This document shows, piece after piece, positions 13,666 through 21,945 of a stretch of DNA of 25,369 bases. Source of the DNA: Bacteroidales bacterium (GTDB lineage: Bacteria > Bacteroidota > Bacteroidia > Bacteroidales > Muribaculaceae); the NCBI GenBank assembly GCA_003150235.1, contig QAMW01000040.1:1-25369 (forward strand). Direction: 5' to 3'. The notes beneath the pieces are model-generated. The model was given only the letters and a program-made list of their open reading frames with translations, made no database searches and was not told the origin of the DNA. The position numbers and the translations under genes were made by a program. Position 1 is the stretch's first letter. Each line of letters starts with the position of its first letter.

Positions 13666-15075
13666 TTGTCACGCAAACGAAAAGAACTCCCTGTGTTGGA
13701 GCAGATTGAAATAACCGATGTCGCCGCCGAGGGGAATGCCTTGACACGCGTCAACGATATGGTAGTGTTTGTCCCGTTTGGTGCTCCGGGTGACATCGTG
13801 GATATACAGCTCACCAAGAAGAAAAAGAACTATGCCGAGGGCAGAATCACGCATCTGCATCAGCCCGGCGCGATAAGAATCGAACCCCGCTGCAGTCATT
13901 TTACGATATGTGGAGGCTGCCGGTGGCAGCATTTACCGTATGAGTTTCAGCTGAAGTGCAAGCAGCGTCAGGTAAAGGATGCCATAGACCGTATAGCCAA
14001 GGTCGATGCTCCGGAAGTGTCGCCTATCATAGGCTCGGAGGATATATGGGGCTACCGTAACAAGATGGAATATACATTTTCCAACAAAAAGTGGCTCACC
14101 TACGAACAGCTTTCTTCAGGAGAGGAGTTCAATGACCGTGACGGTGCCGGATTTCATATTCCCGGAGCATTTGACAAGGTGCTTGACATCGAAAGCTGTC
14201 ACCTGCAGGATGATTTCGGCAATCGCCTGCGCCGGTTTATACGTGACTTCGGCAAGGAACATGGCTATACTTTCTATGACCTGCGCCAGCAGCAGGGATT
14301 GCTCCGCACATTGATGATACGTATTGCATCCACCGGTGAGATAATGGCAGTGATGGTGTTTGGAGAAGATGACGCAGAGAAAATTAACACATTGCTGTCG
14401 GCGGTAAAAGAGCGATTCCCCGAAATAACATCGTTGCTTTACGTGATAAACACCAAGGTCAACGACACAATCGGCGACCAGGAGGTGATAACCTTCTCCG
14501 GAAGCGATTATATTGAGGAAAAGATGGAATTGTTGCGCTTCAGGATAGGACCCAAGTCATTTTATCAGACCAATTCACGGCAGGCTTACCGGCTTTACAG
14601 CGTAGTGCGTGATTTTGCCGGTCTCACGGGCGATGAACTGGTGTATGACCTCTATACCGGAACCGGTACTATCGCAAATTTCGTGGCATCAAAAGCCTCT
14701 AAGGTAATCGGTATAGAATATGTGCCGGAAGCGATAGCCGATGCAAAAATCAATTCGGAAGTAAACGGTATAGACAACACCGTGTTTTTTGCCGGCGACA
14801 TGAAAGATGTGCTCACCGATGAATTTATCGCTGAACACGGGCGTCCCGATGTCATGATTGTCGACCCGCCCCGCGCCGGAATGCACGAAGATGTGGTCAA
14901 CGTGATACTGAACGCTGCCCCTCGCCGCATAGTCTATGTGAGCTGTAATCCTGCCACCCAGGCACGTGATATCGCGTTACTCGACAAGAAATACAAGGTC
15001 GAGGCAATCCAGCCGGTCGATATGTTCCCGCATACGGCTCATGTCGAGAATGTCGTAAACATGACCCTTAAATAG
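13666..15075 (+). CDS. rlmD: 23S rRNA (uracil-C5)-methyltransferase, RlmD/RumA family
   Basis: This 469-residue SAM-dependent enzyme methylates a uridine of 23S rRNA (RlmD makes m5U1939 in E. coli). An N-terminal TRAM domain (about 11-66) is followed by an iron-sulfur cysteine set (Cys76, Cys82, Cys85, with a fourth near SCHLQ), the SAM-binding motif YDLYTGTGTIANF (about residue 326), and the catalytic cysteine in YVSCNPAT with the VDPPRAG motif before it. The start is TTG at 13666: no ATG is available before residue 32, the family N-terminus (RKRKELP) begins here, and an in-frame stop lies 21 bp upstream. Whether the target is U1939 or a neighbouring site (RlmC/RlmCD) cannot be told. queD follows after 8 bp. 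Confidence 0.93.
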   Translation: MSRKRKELPVLEQIEITDVAAEGNALTRVNDMVVFVPFGAPGDIVDIQLTKKKKNYAEGRITHLHQPGAIRIEPRCSHFTICGGCRWQHLPYEFQLKCKQRQVKDAIDRIAKVDAPEVSPIIGSEDIWGYRNKMEYTFSNKKWLTYEQLSSGEEFNDRDGAGFHIPGAFDKVLDIESCHLQDDFGNRLRRFIRDFGKEHGYTFYDLRQQQGLLRTLMIRIASTGEIMAVMVFGEDDAEKINTLLSAVKERFPEITSLLYVINTKVNDTIGDQEVITFSGSDYIEEKMELLRFRIGPKSFYQTNSRQAYRLYSVVRDFAGLTGDELVYDLYTGTGTIANFVASKASKVIGIEYVPEAIADAKINSEVNGIDNTVFFAGDMKDVLTDEFIAEHGRPDVMIVDPPRAGMHEDVVNVILNAAPRRIVYVSCNPATQARDIALLDKKYKVEAIQPVDMFPHTAHVENVVNMTLK

Positions 15076-15083
15076 CGCAACCG

Positions 15084-15449
15084 ATGTATTTTGTAACGAA
15101 GCGGCTTGAAATATCAGCCTCGCATAAACTTACATTGAGTTATCCGAGTAAATGCAGTAATCTGCATGGTCACAACTGGGTCATCACGGTAAGTTGTATG
15201 GCACATGACCTTAATGCTGACGGCATGGTGTGTGATTTCACAAGCATAAAGGAGCAGATTCACGGCTATCTCGACCATGGGAATCTTAATGAGCTGCTCC
15301 CGTTTAATCCTACCGCTGAAAACATAGCGCGCTGGATTGTCGACCGCATACCGCAGTGTTACAAGGCTTGCGTGAAGGAATCGGAAGGTAATGAGGCAAC
15401 ATATATCGATGAAGAAAAGGCAGGCGCGTGGCTAAGACTTACCGAATAA
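15084..15449 (+). CDS. queD: 6-carboxy-5,6,7,8-tetrahydropterin synthase
   Basis: This 121-residue PTPS-family enzyme turns 7,8-dihydroneopterin triphosphate into 6-carboxytetrahydropterin, the first committed step of preQ0/queuosine synthesis. Zinc ligands His14, His28 and His30 (SASHK and NLHGHNW) and the catalytic Cys24 are in place, with the DHGNLNE segment and a late Glu (YIDEEKAG) as in the family. The ATG at 15084 lies 8 bp after rlmD. Its 3' end overlaps queE by 22 bp in another frame, so the two steps are translationally coupled. queC and other queuosine genes are not in this window. Confidence 0.95.
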   Translation: MYFVTKRLEISASHKLTLSYPSKCSNLHGHNWVITVSCMAHDLNADGMVCDFTSIKEQIHGYLDHGNLNELLPFNPTAENIARWIVDRIPQCYKACVKESEGNEATYIDEEKAGAWLRLTE

Positions 15450-16018
15450 ACGAGATATTTTATAGTGTGCAGGGCGAAGGTGTAAACACCGGCGTGCCTG
15501 CTGTTTTTGTGCGTTTCAGCGGGTGCAATCTCCGGTGTCCGTTTTGCGACACCGACCATTCCTCCGCTACTGTAATGACTGTCAGGGGTATCGTGAGTGA
15601 AGTCGACCGATATAAGGGAAATCTTGTCATACTTACAGGAGGCGAGCCGGGATTGTTTATCGATACGGAGCTTGTGGCTGCGTTGAAAAAGACAGGCAGG
15701 AAAATATGTATCGAGACCAACGGAACCTGTGAACTACCCGACAATATCGATTTCATCACCCTATCGCCGAAAGATGCGTTTTGCGACGGAGCTGTACCCG
15801 TGCTTCAAAGATGCAATGAGCTTAAGGTAGTGTTCCGGGGTGATAATGATCCGTCGCGTTATGACGACGTAATTGCCGGTCACAGGATATTACAGCCTTG
15901 CGACACCGGTAATGCACAAGAAAACGAAAAGATTACGGCAGCGGCTGTAGAGTATTGCCTTGCGCATCCGCAATGGCGTCTCGGCTTGCAGATGCACAAA
16001 GTGCTCAATGTGAAGTGA
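15428..16018 (+). CDS. queE: 7-carboxy-7-deazaguanine synthase (radical SAM)
   Basis: This 196-residue radical SAM enzyme converts 6-carboxytetrahydropterin into 7-carboxy-7-deazaguanine. The [4Fe-4S] cluster motif CNLRCPFC (Cys33, Cys37, Cys40; CX3CX2C) and the SAM-binding TGGEP (about residues 70-74) are present. The N-terminus RINEIFYSVQGEG is the family signature. The start is GTG at 15428 inside the end of queD (22-bp overlap); starting later would remove the signature. It is the direct successor of QueD in the pathway. The stop at 16018 lies only 2 bp from the end of the convergent CYTH gene, with no room for a terminator between them. Confidence 0.95.
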   Translation: MAKTYRINEIFYSVQGEGVNTGVPAVFVRFSGCNLRCPFCDTDHSSATVMTVRGIVSEVDRYKGNLVILTGGEPGLFIDTELVAALKKTGRKICIETNGTCELPDNIDFITLSPKDAFCDGAVPVLQRCNELKVVFRGDNDPSRYDDVIAGHRILQPCDTGNAQENEKITAAAVEYCLAHPQWRLGLQMHKVLNVK

Positions 16019-16020
16019 TG

Positions 16021-16485
16021 CTATCTGTGATGCGCCATGCGGGCTATGGTAGAATTATAATATGCGGGGTCACCGGTTACTTCTTTTCCGATAAAGGGTG
16101 GAAGCTCAAGGCGTTCGTCGGGTGATGACAGCTCTATCTCCGCGACTACAAGTCCCGGGACAGGAGAGATGAAGGCATCTACCTCCCAGCGTTTGCCCAT
16201 ATAATCGACAATGTATCTTACCTTGTCAATCAAGGCTCCTGTCGACAGGCGGTCAAGCATTTCTTTTGCATCATTAGCCGGGATAGGATATTCCCACTCG
16301 TCACGCACAACACCGTCGTTTTTGCCTTTGACCGTAAGCACGGCATAATCATCGACAATACGTACCCGTATAGTCGCCCTTATTTCGGTTGAGAGGTATC
16401 CCTGGATAATATGCTTTTTGCTGACAGCCTCGTATTTATAAGAATCATCCTTGACGAGAAACTTACGCTCGATTTCTTTTGCCAT
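16021..16485 (-). CDS. CYTH-domain protein (triphosphate-binding phosphatase)
   Basis: This 154-residue single-domain CYTH protein starts MAKEIERKFLV, with the hallmark ExExK motif at residues 4-8. Alternating charged strands follow (RVRIVDD, VLTVKGK, EWEYPI, WEVDAF, AEIELSS), giving the Arg/Lys and Glu lining of a triphosphate tunnel. Bacterial members hydrolyse inorganic tripolyphosphate or related compounds; some are class IV adenylate cyclases. I cannot tell which applies, though short stand-alone bacterial CYTH proteins are usually triphosphatases. It converges with queE (2-bp gap) and diverges from the DUF5686 gene. A TAACTTTG box at 16547-16554 could drive it. Confidence 0.9.
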   Translation of the reverse strand: MAKEIERKFLVKDDSYKYEAVSKKHIIQGYLSTEIRATIRVRIVDDYAVLTVKGKNDGVVRDEWEYPIPANDAKEMLDRLSTGALIDKVRYIVDYMGKRWEVDAFISPVPGLVVAEIELSSPDERLELPPFIGKEVTGDPAYYNSTIARMAHHR

Positions 16486-16508
16486 AGGCTATAAATATAG
16501 TAAATTTG
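16479..16508 (+). promoter_or_regulatory. Consensus promoter for the DUF5686 gene, overlapping the CYTH start codon
   Basis: TTG at 16479-16481, a 19-bp spacer and TAAATTTG at 16501-16508 form an exact consensus pair. The -33 element overlaps the beginning of the CYTH gene. A second, weaker plus-strand -7 box (TATATTTG, 16553-16560) lies nearer the gene. Confidence 0.65.
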
Positions 16509-16546
16509 CATCCGGTAAGAAGGCATCCTGCCATTGCCGAACATTG

Positions 16547-16554
16547 CAAAGTTA
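16547..16554 (-). promoter_or_regulatory. Possible CYTH gene -7 box
   Basis: The minus strand reads TAACTTTG, an exact TAnnTTTG match. A TTG lies upstream at 22 bp, slightly long. It overlaps by two bases a plus-strand -7 box at 16553-16560, so divergent transcription may interfere here. Confidence 0.5.
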
Positions 16555-16595
16555 TATTTGTTTTTTGAGAAAGATACAATTTTAGAACAAAAGTT

Positions 16596-19142
16596 TTGAA
16601 AAATCCCCTCGTAAGGCATATTTACGGTTTGTTGTTGCTGTTGTCAACTTTCCTGTCTCTTGATGCGTCAGGTGCCACTTCCGCTTTAACGGGGGTTGTC
16701 GTTGATTCGTTGACACATGAAGGTTTATCCTACGTCGCCGTGTTTGTCGAAGGGAAGAGCGCGGGTACAATGACCGATGAAAACGGTCGGTTTTCGCTTG
16801 CGGCAAAGATACCCGGTGACACTCTGCGATTCTCAATGATGGGTTACTCGACAAAGAAGGTTGTCGCTTCACCTCTAATGACCGTCGAACTATCTCCAAC
16901 CGGGGTCACGCTCAATGAGGTAATCGTCAAACCAAAGAAGGAGAAATATAGCAAGAAAAACAATCCTGCCGTTGATTTTCTCAACCGGATAAGAGCAGCC
17001 TCCCCACTCTCTGATCCGAAACGCCATGACTATTACAATTACGACAAATATGAGCGTATAAACATGGCTATTAACGATTTTGATCCCGATAAGAATTACA
17101 GTTGGATTGGTAAGAAATTCAATTTTCTTAAAGACCATCTTGATTATTCAGAAATTTCAGGTCGACCGATTCTTAACTTTCTTACCAAGGAAAAATCATC
17201 GGAGGTGAATTATCGTAAGAAGCCGGAAACTACGCGTGAAACTGTGCTCGGACTGAAACAGGTAGGTCTTGATGAGATGACATCAAACAAAGACGGTACA
17301 CGTGAGGCGCTTGAGGATGCTTTCCGCGAGATTGACATTTATCAAAATGATGTCACATTACTTCAGAACCGGTTTGTAAGTCCTTTGTCGAGCATCGCTC
17401 CCGATTTTTATAAGTTTTATCTTACTGACACAGTTGAAGTTGACGGGGATTCATGCGTGGTGTTGAGTTTTGTACCCCATACATCGGAAACGTGGGGGTT
17501 TATAGGCAAACTGTATGTGCCTAAAAATGACTCGACGATGTTTATCAAGCAGATAGAGCTGCATCTGCCTCATACAATCAACGTGAATTTTCTTGATGCA
17601 ATGTCAGTAAGGCAGAAATTTGAAAAGGCACCCGACGGTTCACGCTTCAAGAAAAGCGATGACATGATTATTGAATTTTCTGTGTTGCCGGCTCTTCCAA
17701 AATTGTACACTCACCGAAACACCGTCTACGAGAATCATAATTTCGACCGCCCCGGTCTTGAAGCTCAGATCTTTAACGGCACACCGCCGGAGATAATACT
17801 TGAGGGTGCCCGCGACCGTGACGAGGCGTTTTGGGACAATCACCGTCTGGTGCCGCTGAAAAAGGGGGAGGGGAGTGTCGAGGCTATGATACAGAGATTA
17901 AGGTCGGTGCCGTTGTATTACTGGACTGAAAAAACTCTTAAATTGCTTGTTATGGGATATTGGCACACCGGGAATCCGCCAAAATTTGACTATGGTCCGG
18001 TAAATACAAGCATCTCCTACAATACTGCGGAAGGAGTAAGGCTTCGCGCTGGCGGAATGACAACAGCATATCTGTCAAAACGATGGTTTGCCCGCGGATT
18101 TGTTGCATACGGTTTTCGTGACCATAAATTCAAATACCGTGGCGAAGTCGAGTATTCATTCCGCGACAAAGAATATCATTCCCGCGAATTTCCTGTCCAT
18201 TCGTTGAGACTTACATCTTTATATCTTCTTGACGAACTCGGGCAGAATTATACTTTCACCAACGCCGACAATCTGTTTCTGTCTTGGAAGCGTCTCGCTG
18301 ATACCCGCGTGACTTATCGCCGCGCGACCATGCTTGAATACACTCTGGAGCTGTACAATAATTTTTCCGTCTCGGCGGGAGCTTCTTTTGAACGGCAGGA
18401 AGCGACACGCTGGATACCGTTTACTGACGGTTACGGCAATAATTTCGGACATTACAACGAATTGATGTTTAATGTCAAGCTGCGTTATGCTCCGGGCGAG
18501 AAATTTTTGCAGGGCACCACCCACCGCAGTCCTATCAATATGGATGCGCCGGTTATCGAGCTTATGCATACCTACGCACCCAAAGGGGTGATGGGGAGCA
18601 TGTTTACAATCAATCGCACTGAGATGCGTTTTTTCAAACGTATATGGCTTTCTGCATTCGGTTATATAGACGCGGTGGTAAAGGGAGGCCATTCATGGTC
18701 GCCGTCGCCTTATATGAATCTGTGTCTGCCGAATGCCAATCTGTCATATACCATACAGCCGGAAAGTTTCGCATTGATGAATCCGCTTGAGTTTATCAAC
18801 GACTCGTACGCACAGGTTGACCTGACTTACTGGATGAACGGACTGATATTCAACCACATCCCTTTGATAAAGAAGCTGAAACTGCGTGAAGTGATAAATT
18901 TCAAAGGATTGTGGGGACACCTAAGTCATCGCAATAATCCTTGTTATGATAAATCACTCTTTGTATTTCCGGAAAATGTCCATACAACGCTAATGAGCAA
19001 CGTGCCTTATATGGAAATCAGCGCGGGTATTGATAATATATTCCGTATCATAAGGGTTGACTCGGTGTGGCGACTGAGTTACAAGCACTCTTTTGACGCA
19101 CCTGATTGGGGCATACGGTTTGCACTGCATTTCTCATTCTGA
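16596..19142 (+). CDS. DUF5686 outer-membrane protein with carboxypeptidase-like regulatory domain
   Basis: This 848-residue envelope protein has a signal peptide at residues 1-27 (basic start, then LLLLLSTFLSLDASGA). Residues about 30-105 are a carboxypeptidase-D regulatory-like beta-sandwich (LTGVVVDSLTHEGLSYVAVFVEG... GTMTDENGRFSLAAKIPGDTLRFSMMGY), as found on TonB-linked and other Bacteroidetes outer-membrane proteins. The rest matches the DUF5686 layout, with many amphipathic strands in the second half and a terminal aromatic (RFALHFSF), consistent with an outer-membrane beta-barrel. No TonB box or plug domain was seen, so it is not called SusC. The start is TTG at 16596; no ATG precedes the signal peptide in frame. 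Function is unknown. It is monocistronic, with its own consensus promoter. Confidence 0.87.
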   Translation: MKNPLVRHIYGLLLLLSTFLSLDASGATSALTGVVVDSLTHEGLSYVAVFVEGKSAGTMTDENGRFSLAAKIPGDTLRFSMMGYSTKKVVASPLMTVELSPTGVTLNEVIVKPKKEKYSKKNNPAVDFLNRIRAASPLSDPKRHDYYNYDKYERINMAINDFDPDKNYSWIGKKFNFLKDHLDYSEISGRPILNFLTKEKSSEVNYRKKPETTRETVLGLKQVGLDEMTSNKDGTREALEDAFREIDIYQNDVTLLQNRFVSPLSSIAPDFYKFYLTDTVEVDGDSCVVLSFVPHTSETWGFIGKLYVPKNDSTMFIKQIELHLPHTINVNFLDAMSVRQKFEKAPDGSRFKKSDDMIIEFSVLPALPKLYTHRNTVYENHNFDRPGLEAQIFNGTPPEIILEGARDRDEAFWDNHRLVPLKKGEGSVEAMIQRLRSVPLYYWTEKTLKLLVMGYWHTGNPPKFDYGPVNTSISYNTAEGVRLRAGGMTTAYLSKRWFARGFVAYGFRDHKFKYRGEVEYSFRDKEYHSREFPVHSLRLTSLYLLDELGQNYTFTNADNLFLSWKRLADTRVTYRRATMLEYTLELYNNFSVSAGASFERQEATRWIPFTDGYGNNFGHYNELMFNVKLRYAPGEKFLQGTTHRSPINMDAPVIELMHTYAPKGVMGSMFTINRTEMRFFKRIWLSAFGYIDAVVKGGHSWSPSPYMNLCLPNANLSYTIQPESFALMNPLEFINDSYAQVDLTYWMNGLIFNHIPLIKKLKLREVINFKGLWGHLSHRNNPCYDKSLFVFPENVHTTLMSNVPYMEISAGIDNIFRIIRVDSVWRLSYKHSFDAPDWGIRFALHFSF

Positions 19143-19150
19143 TATATTTT
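19120..19150 (+). promoter_or_regulatory. Possible flavodoxin promoter
   Basis: TTG at 19120-19122, a 20-bp spacer and TATATTTT at 19143-19150 (one base from TAnnTTTG) lie about 52 bp ahead of the flavodoxin ATG. The -33 element is within the end of the DUF5686 gene. Confidence 0.45.
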
Positions 19151-19201
19151 TCATGAACATTCTCCGTGGCGTCATGTTATAAGATAAAACGAAGGATAAT
19201 T

Positions 19202-19705
19202 ATGAAAAAAATTGGGATATTCTACGGATCATCAACCGGTGTCACCGCTGAAGTGGCTCAGGAAATAGCCAAGAAATTCGGAGTGGCAGATGCCGACGTT
19301 CATAATGTCGCCAAATCTGCGCCATCGGATGTTGCTCCATACGATGTGCTTATACTCGGGTCATCGACCTGGGGTGCAGGCGAGTTGCAGGATGACTGGT
19401 ATGATTTTCTTGACGGGCTTGAAGTGCTTGACCTCAAAGACAAGCAGATTGCACTGTTCGGCTGCGGCGACGAGTCAATGAGCGATACATTCTGCGGTGC
19501 TGTCGGCGAAATATATAATCGTCTTCAGAAGACCGGCGCAAGATTTATAGGATACTTCAATGCTGAAGGATATGACTTTGACGAGAGTCCGGCTTTCATC
19601 GACGGTGTTTATGTAGGATTGCTTCTTGATAATGTAAATAAGGAGGAGCTGACTGAAGACCGTATGAAAGAATGGGTTGCCAAGGTAAAATCGGAGATTA
19701 GATAA
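19202..19705 (+). CDS. fldA: Flavodoxin
   Basis: This 167-residue long-chain flavodoxin is a soluble FMN electron carrier that replaces or complements ferredoxin. The FMN phosphate loop is GSSTGVTAEVA (residues 9-19). The flanking FMN loops LGSSTWGAGELQDDW (about 55-69) and FGCGDESMSDTFCGAVG (about 88-104) are also typical. The frame is open upstream to 19166, but the ATG at 19202 begins exactly at the family N-terminus (MKKIGIFYGSSTG) and follows a purine-rich stretch, so I start there. Two terminators follow. Its location next to the hcp operon may reflect shared redox physiology, but transcription appears separate. Confidence 0.95.
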   Translation: MKKIGIFYGSSTGVTAEVAQEIAKKFGVADADVHNVAKSAPSDVAPYDVLILGSSTWGAGELQDDWYDFLDGLEVLDLKDKQIALFGCGDESMSDTFCGAVGEIYNRLQKTGARFIGYFNAEGYDFDESPAFIDGVYVGLLLDNVNKEELTEDRMKEWVAKVKSEIR

Positions 19706-19710
19706 GCGGA

Positions 19711-19742
19711 GATTCCAAGGGATATTGTTATTGGAATTTTTT
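19711..19742 (+). terminator. First stem-loop after the flavodoxin gene
   Basis: Perfect arms attccaa (19712-19718) and ttggaat (19731-19737) with a 12-base loop are followed by a run of T (19737-19742). It starts 6 bp after the stop codon. Confidence 0.65.
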
Positions 19743-19756
19743 CGATTCTGATAGAT

Positions 19757-19804
19757 GCGGGTGAAATTGTGGGTTACCACAATCTTCATCCGCTTAGGTT
19801 TTTT
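19757..19804 (+). terminator. Second, stronger terminator after the flavodoxin gene
   Basis: A 16-17 bp stem (19757-19772 with 19777-19793, 4-base loop, one bulge) is followed by a T-run at 19799-19804. Together with the preceding hairpin it insulates the flavodoxin gene from the cupin-hcp operon. Confidence 0.8.
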
Positions 19805-19911
19805 AAGAGTTTTTCACATGAGTAAATGCCATAACATATTGAACAATAACGAATAAAACGTGTTTTTCTGATAAGTGACAAAAATAATAATATAACCAAA
19901 ATTAAATTGTG

Positions 19912-20241
19912 ATGTTGAATACAGAATACAAATTTGGGGAAGTCCATGACCTTGCGTCGCAAGCCGAATATGGAAATGAAAGAGTCAATTTCAGATCTAT
20001 TTTTGAGAACGGTAACGGTGGTGTATCGCTTCTTGCATTCAAAGCCGGACAAAACCTAGCAGAGCATCTTGCTCCCGCAGAAGTGATGATATTTGTGGTT
20101 GACGGTGAAGTGGAATTTACGATGATTGACCGTAAACATCTCATTAAGGCAGGAAATTTCATGCTTATGGGAGAGGGTGTCCCTCACAGCGTTATCGCAA
20201 ATACCGACTCAAAAGTCATGCTCGTGAAAATAAAAGCTTGA
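19912..20241 (+). CDS. Small cupin-domain protein upstream of hcp
   Basis: This 109-residue single-cupin protein shows both conserved motifs in weak form: motif 1 around AGQNLAEHLAPAEVMIFVVDGE (His/Glu) and motif 2 around MGEGVPHSVIAN (His), enough for a metal site. It has no DNA-binding domain. It begins the unit cupin-hcp-rubredoxin (31 bp to hcp), and cupins are often found beside hcp in anaerobes, so a role in nitrosative or oxidative stress sensing or protection is inferred, not shown. ATG at 19912 is preferred; an in-frame GTG directly before it (19909) is the alternative. No consensus promoter was recognised in the 107 bp upstream, so an activator-dependent promoter is possible. Confidence 0.88.
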   Translation: MLNTEYKFGEVHDLASQAEYGNERVNFRSIFENGNGGVSLLAFKAGQNLAEHLAPAEVMIFVVDGEVEFTMIDRKHLIKAGNFMLMGEGVPHSVIANTDSKVMLVKIKA

Positions 20242-20272
20242 TACGCATCATAATATAAATCTTGACACATCT

Positions 20273-21931
20273 ATGGATAAACGACCCGAAATGTTCTGCT
20301 ATCAGTGCCAGGAGACAGCACATGGCAAAGGTTGTGAGTTGATTGGCGTATGTGGTAAACATCCCGAGACATCGTCGCGTATGGATTTTCTTCTTTATGT
20401 CGTACGTGGTATTTCAGCGATAAACCGTGCGTTGCGCGACAAAGGTCTCGCTTCGCGAGAGGCAAGCCATGAGGTGATTGACGCACTGTTCACTACAATC
20501 ACCAACGCCAATTTTGATAATGCATCACTTGATGATTATATACTCCGTGCCTTTGAGATTAAAAAACAACTGCTCAAACTGGCGAAGGCAAATGGAATCA
20601 AACTTCCCGACTTGCCGCAGATTGAATTTGAGGCAATCCCTGACGATGCTGAGAAATATGATTCAGTCACGGGGGTGCTTGCCGAGACAGATGATGATAA
20701 ACGCGGTTTAAAACAGCTTGCCATCTACGGATGTAAAGGTATGGCGGCTTACGCACGTCACGCGGCAAATCTCGGATATGAAGATGATGAAAATGTCTAT
20801 GCGGTCATTGAAAATGCAATGGCAGAGACTGCACGCACGGATATAAGTGTCGACGAGTTGTTTAAATTGGTGCTTGAGGTAGGCACGGGAGGAGTCAGTG
20901 TCATGGCTCTGCTTGACAAGGCAAATACTGAAAGCTACGGCAATCCTGAGATAACGAAGGTAGATATAGGCGTACGCAACCGTCCCGGTATTCTAATAAG
21001 CGGTCATGACTTGAAGGATCTTGAGGAACTGCTTGAACAGAGTGCCGGAAAAGGCGTGGATGTATATACCCATTCTGAAATGCTTCCCGGACAGTATTAT
21101 CCCGCATTTAAGAAGTATCCGCATTTTGCCGGAAATTACGGTAATGCCTGGTGGAAGCAGACCGATGAGTTTGAGAAATTCAACGGGGTCTTTCTGTTTA
21201 CGTCAAATTGCATTGTGCCGCCACGCAGAAACTGCACATATCTCGACAGGGTGTATACGACGGGTGTGGTAGGGATGCCGGGAACACATCATATCGAGAC
21301 AGGTCATGACGGCAAAAAGGACTTTTCAAAGCTGATAGCTCATGCACTGCAATGTCAGCCTCCGATGGAGATTGAGCATGGCGAGATTATCGGAGGTTTT
21401 GCCCATCATCAGGTATTGGAACTTGCGCCGAAAATCATCGATCTTATACAGAGAGGCAAAATAAGAAAGTTTGTAGTGATGGCAGGATGTGACGGCAGAT
21501 TCCCGTCGCGTAGCTATTACACTGAATTTGCCGAGGCTCTTCCGGAAGATTGCGTGATATTGACTGCCGGGTGTGCAAAATACCGTTATAACAAGCTTCC
21601 GCTCGGAGATATTGAAGGTGTGCCCCGTGTGCTGGATGCAGGACAATGTAACGACTCATACTCGCTTGTGCGTATAGCCCTTGCCTTAAAGGATGCCTTT
21701 AAGCTGGAAAGTGTCAACGACGTGCCTATCGTCTATAATATCGCATGGTATGAACAAAAAGCGGTCATAGTGCTTTTGGCATTGCTTTCACTTGGGGTAC
21801 AGAATATCCATACCGGACCGACATTGCCCGCATTTTTCACTCCTGATATACTGAAAGTGCTTCAGGAAAAATTCAATATAGGGACAATTTCAACTGTTGA
21901 CAGCGATATTGCAACATTAATAAACAACTAA
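20273..21931 (+). CDS. hcp: Hydroxylamine reductase / hybrid cluster protein (class I)
   Basis: This 552-residue cytoplasmic hybrid-cluster protein reduces hydroxylamine to ammonia in vitro and is linked in vivo to nitric oxide defence and protein S-nitrosylation. The N-terminal cluster cysteines are Cys9, Cys12, Cys21 and Cys27 (CX2CX8CX5C), the [4Fe-4S] pattern of classes I and III; the full length points to class I. The hybrid-cluster ligand region is present: GHDLKDLEELLE, TSNCIVPP, MAGCDGRFPSRSYYTEFAE, TAGCAKYRYN and DAGQCNDSYS. The start at 20273 fits the family (MFCYQCQETA). A rubredoxin follows 14 bp later and is the likely electron donor. Confidence 0.97.
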   Translation: MDKRPEMFCYQCQETAHGKGCELIGVCGKHPETSSRMDFLLYVVRGISAINRALRDKGLASREASHEVIDALFTTITNANFDNASLDDYILRAFEIKKQLLKLAKANGIKLPDLPQIEFEAIPDDAEKYDSVTGVLAETDDDKRGLKQLAIYGCKGMAAYARHAANLGYEDDENVYAVIENAMAETARTDISVDELFKLVLEVGTGGVSVMALLDKANTESYGNPEITKVDIGVRNRPGILISGHDLKDLEELLEQSAGKGVDVYTHSEMLPGQYYPAFKKYPHFAGNYGNAWWKQTDEFEKFNGVFLFTSNCIVPPRRNCTYLDRVYTTGVVGMPGTHHIETGHDGKKDFSKLIAHALQCQPPMEIEHGEIIGGFAHHQVLELAPKIIDLIQRGKIRKFVVMAGCDGRFPSRSYYTEFAEALPEDCVILTAGCAKYRYNKLPLGDIEGVPRVLDAGQCNDSYSLVRIALALKDAFKLESVNDVPIVYNIAWYEQKAVIVLLALLSLGVQNIHTGPTLPAFFTPDILKVLQEKFNIGTISTVDSDIATLINN

Positions 21932-21945
21932 AAAAACTTTCAACT

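Noticed and set aside
19805..19911. Search for an FNR/CRP-like or HcpR-like palindrome ahead of the cupin-hcp operon
   Set aside because: Only weak symmetry around gtttttctgataagtgac was seen; no defensible regulator site could be called.
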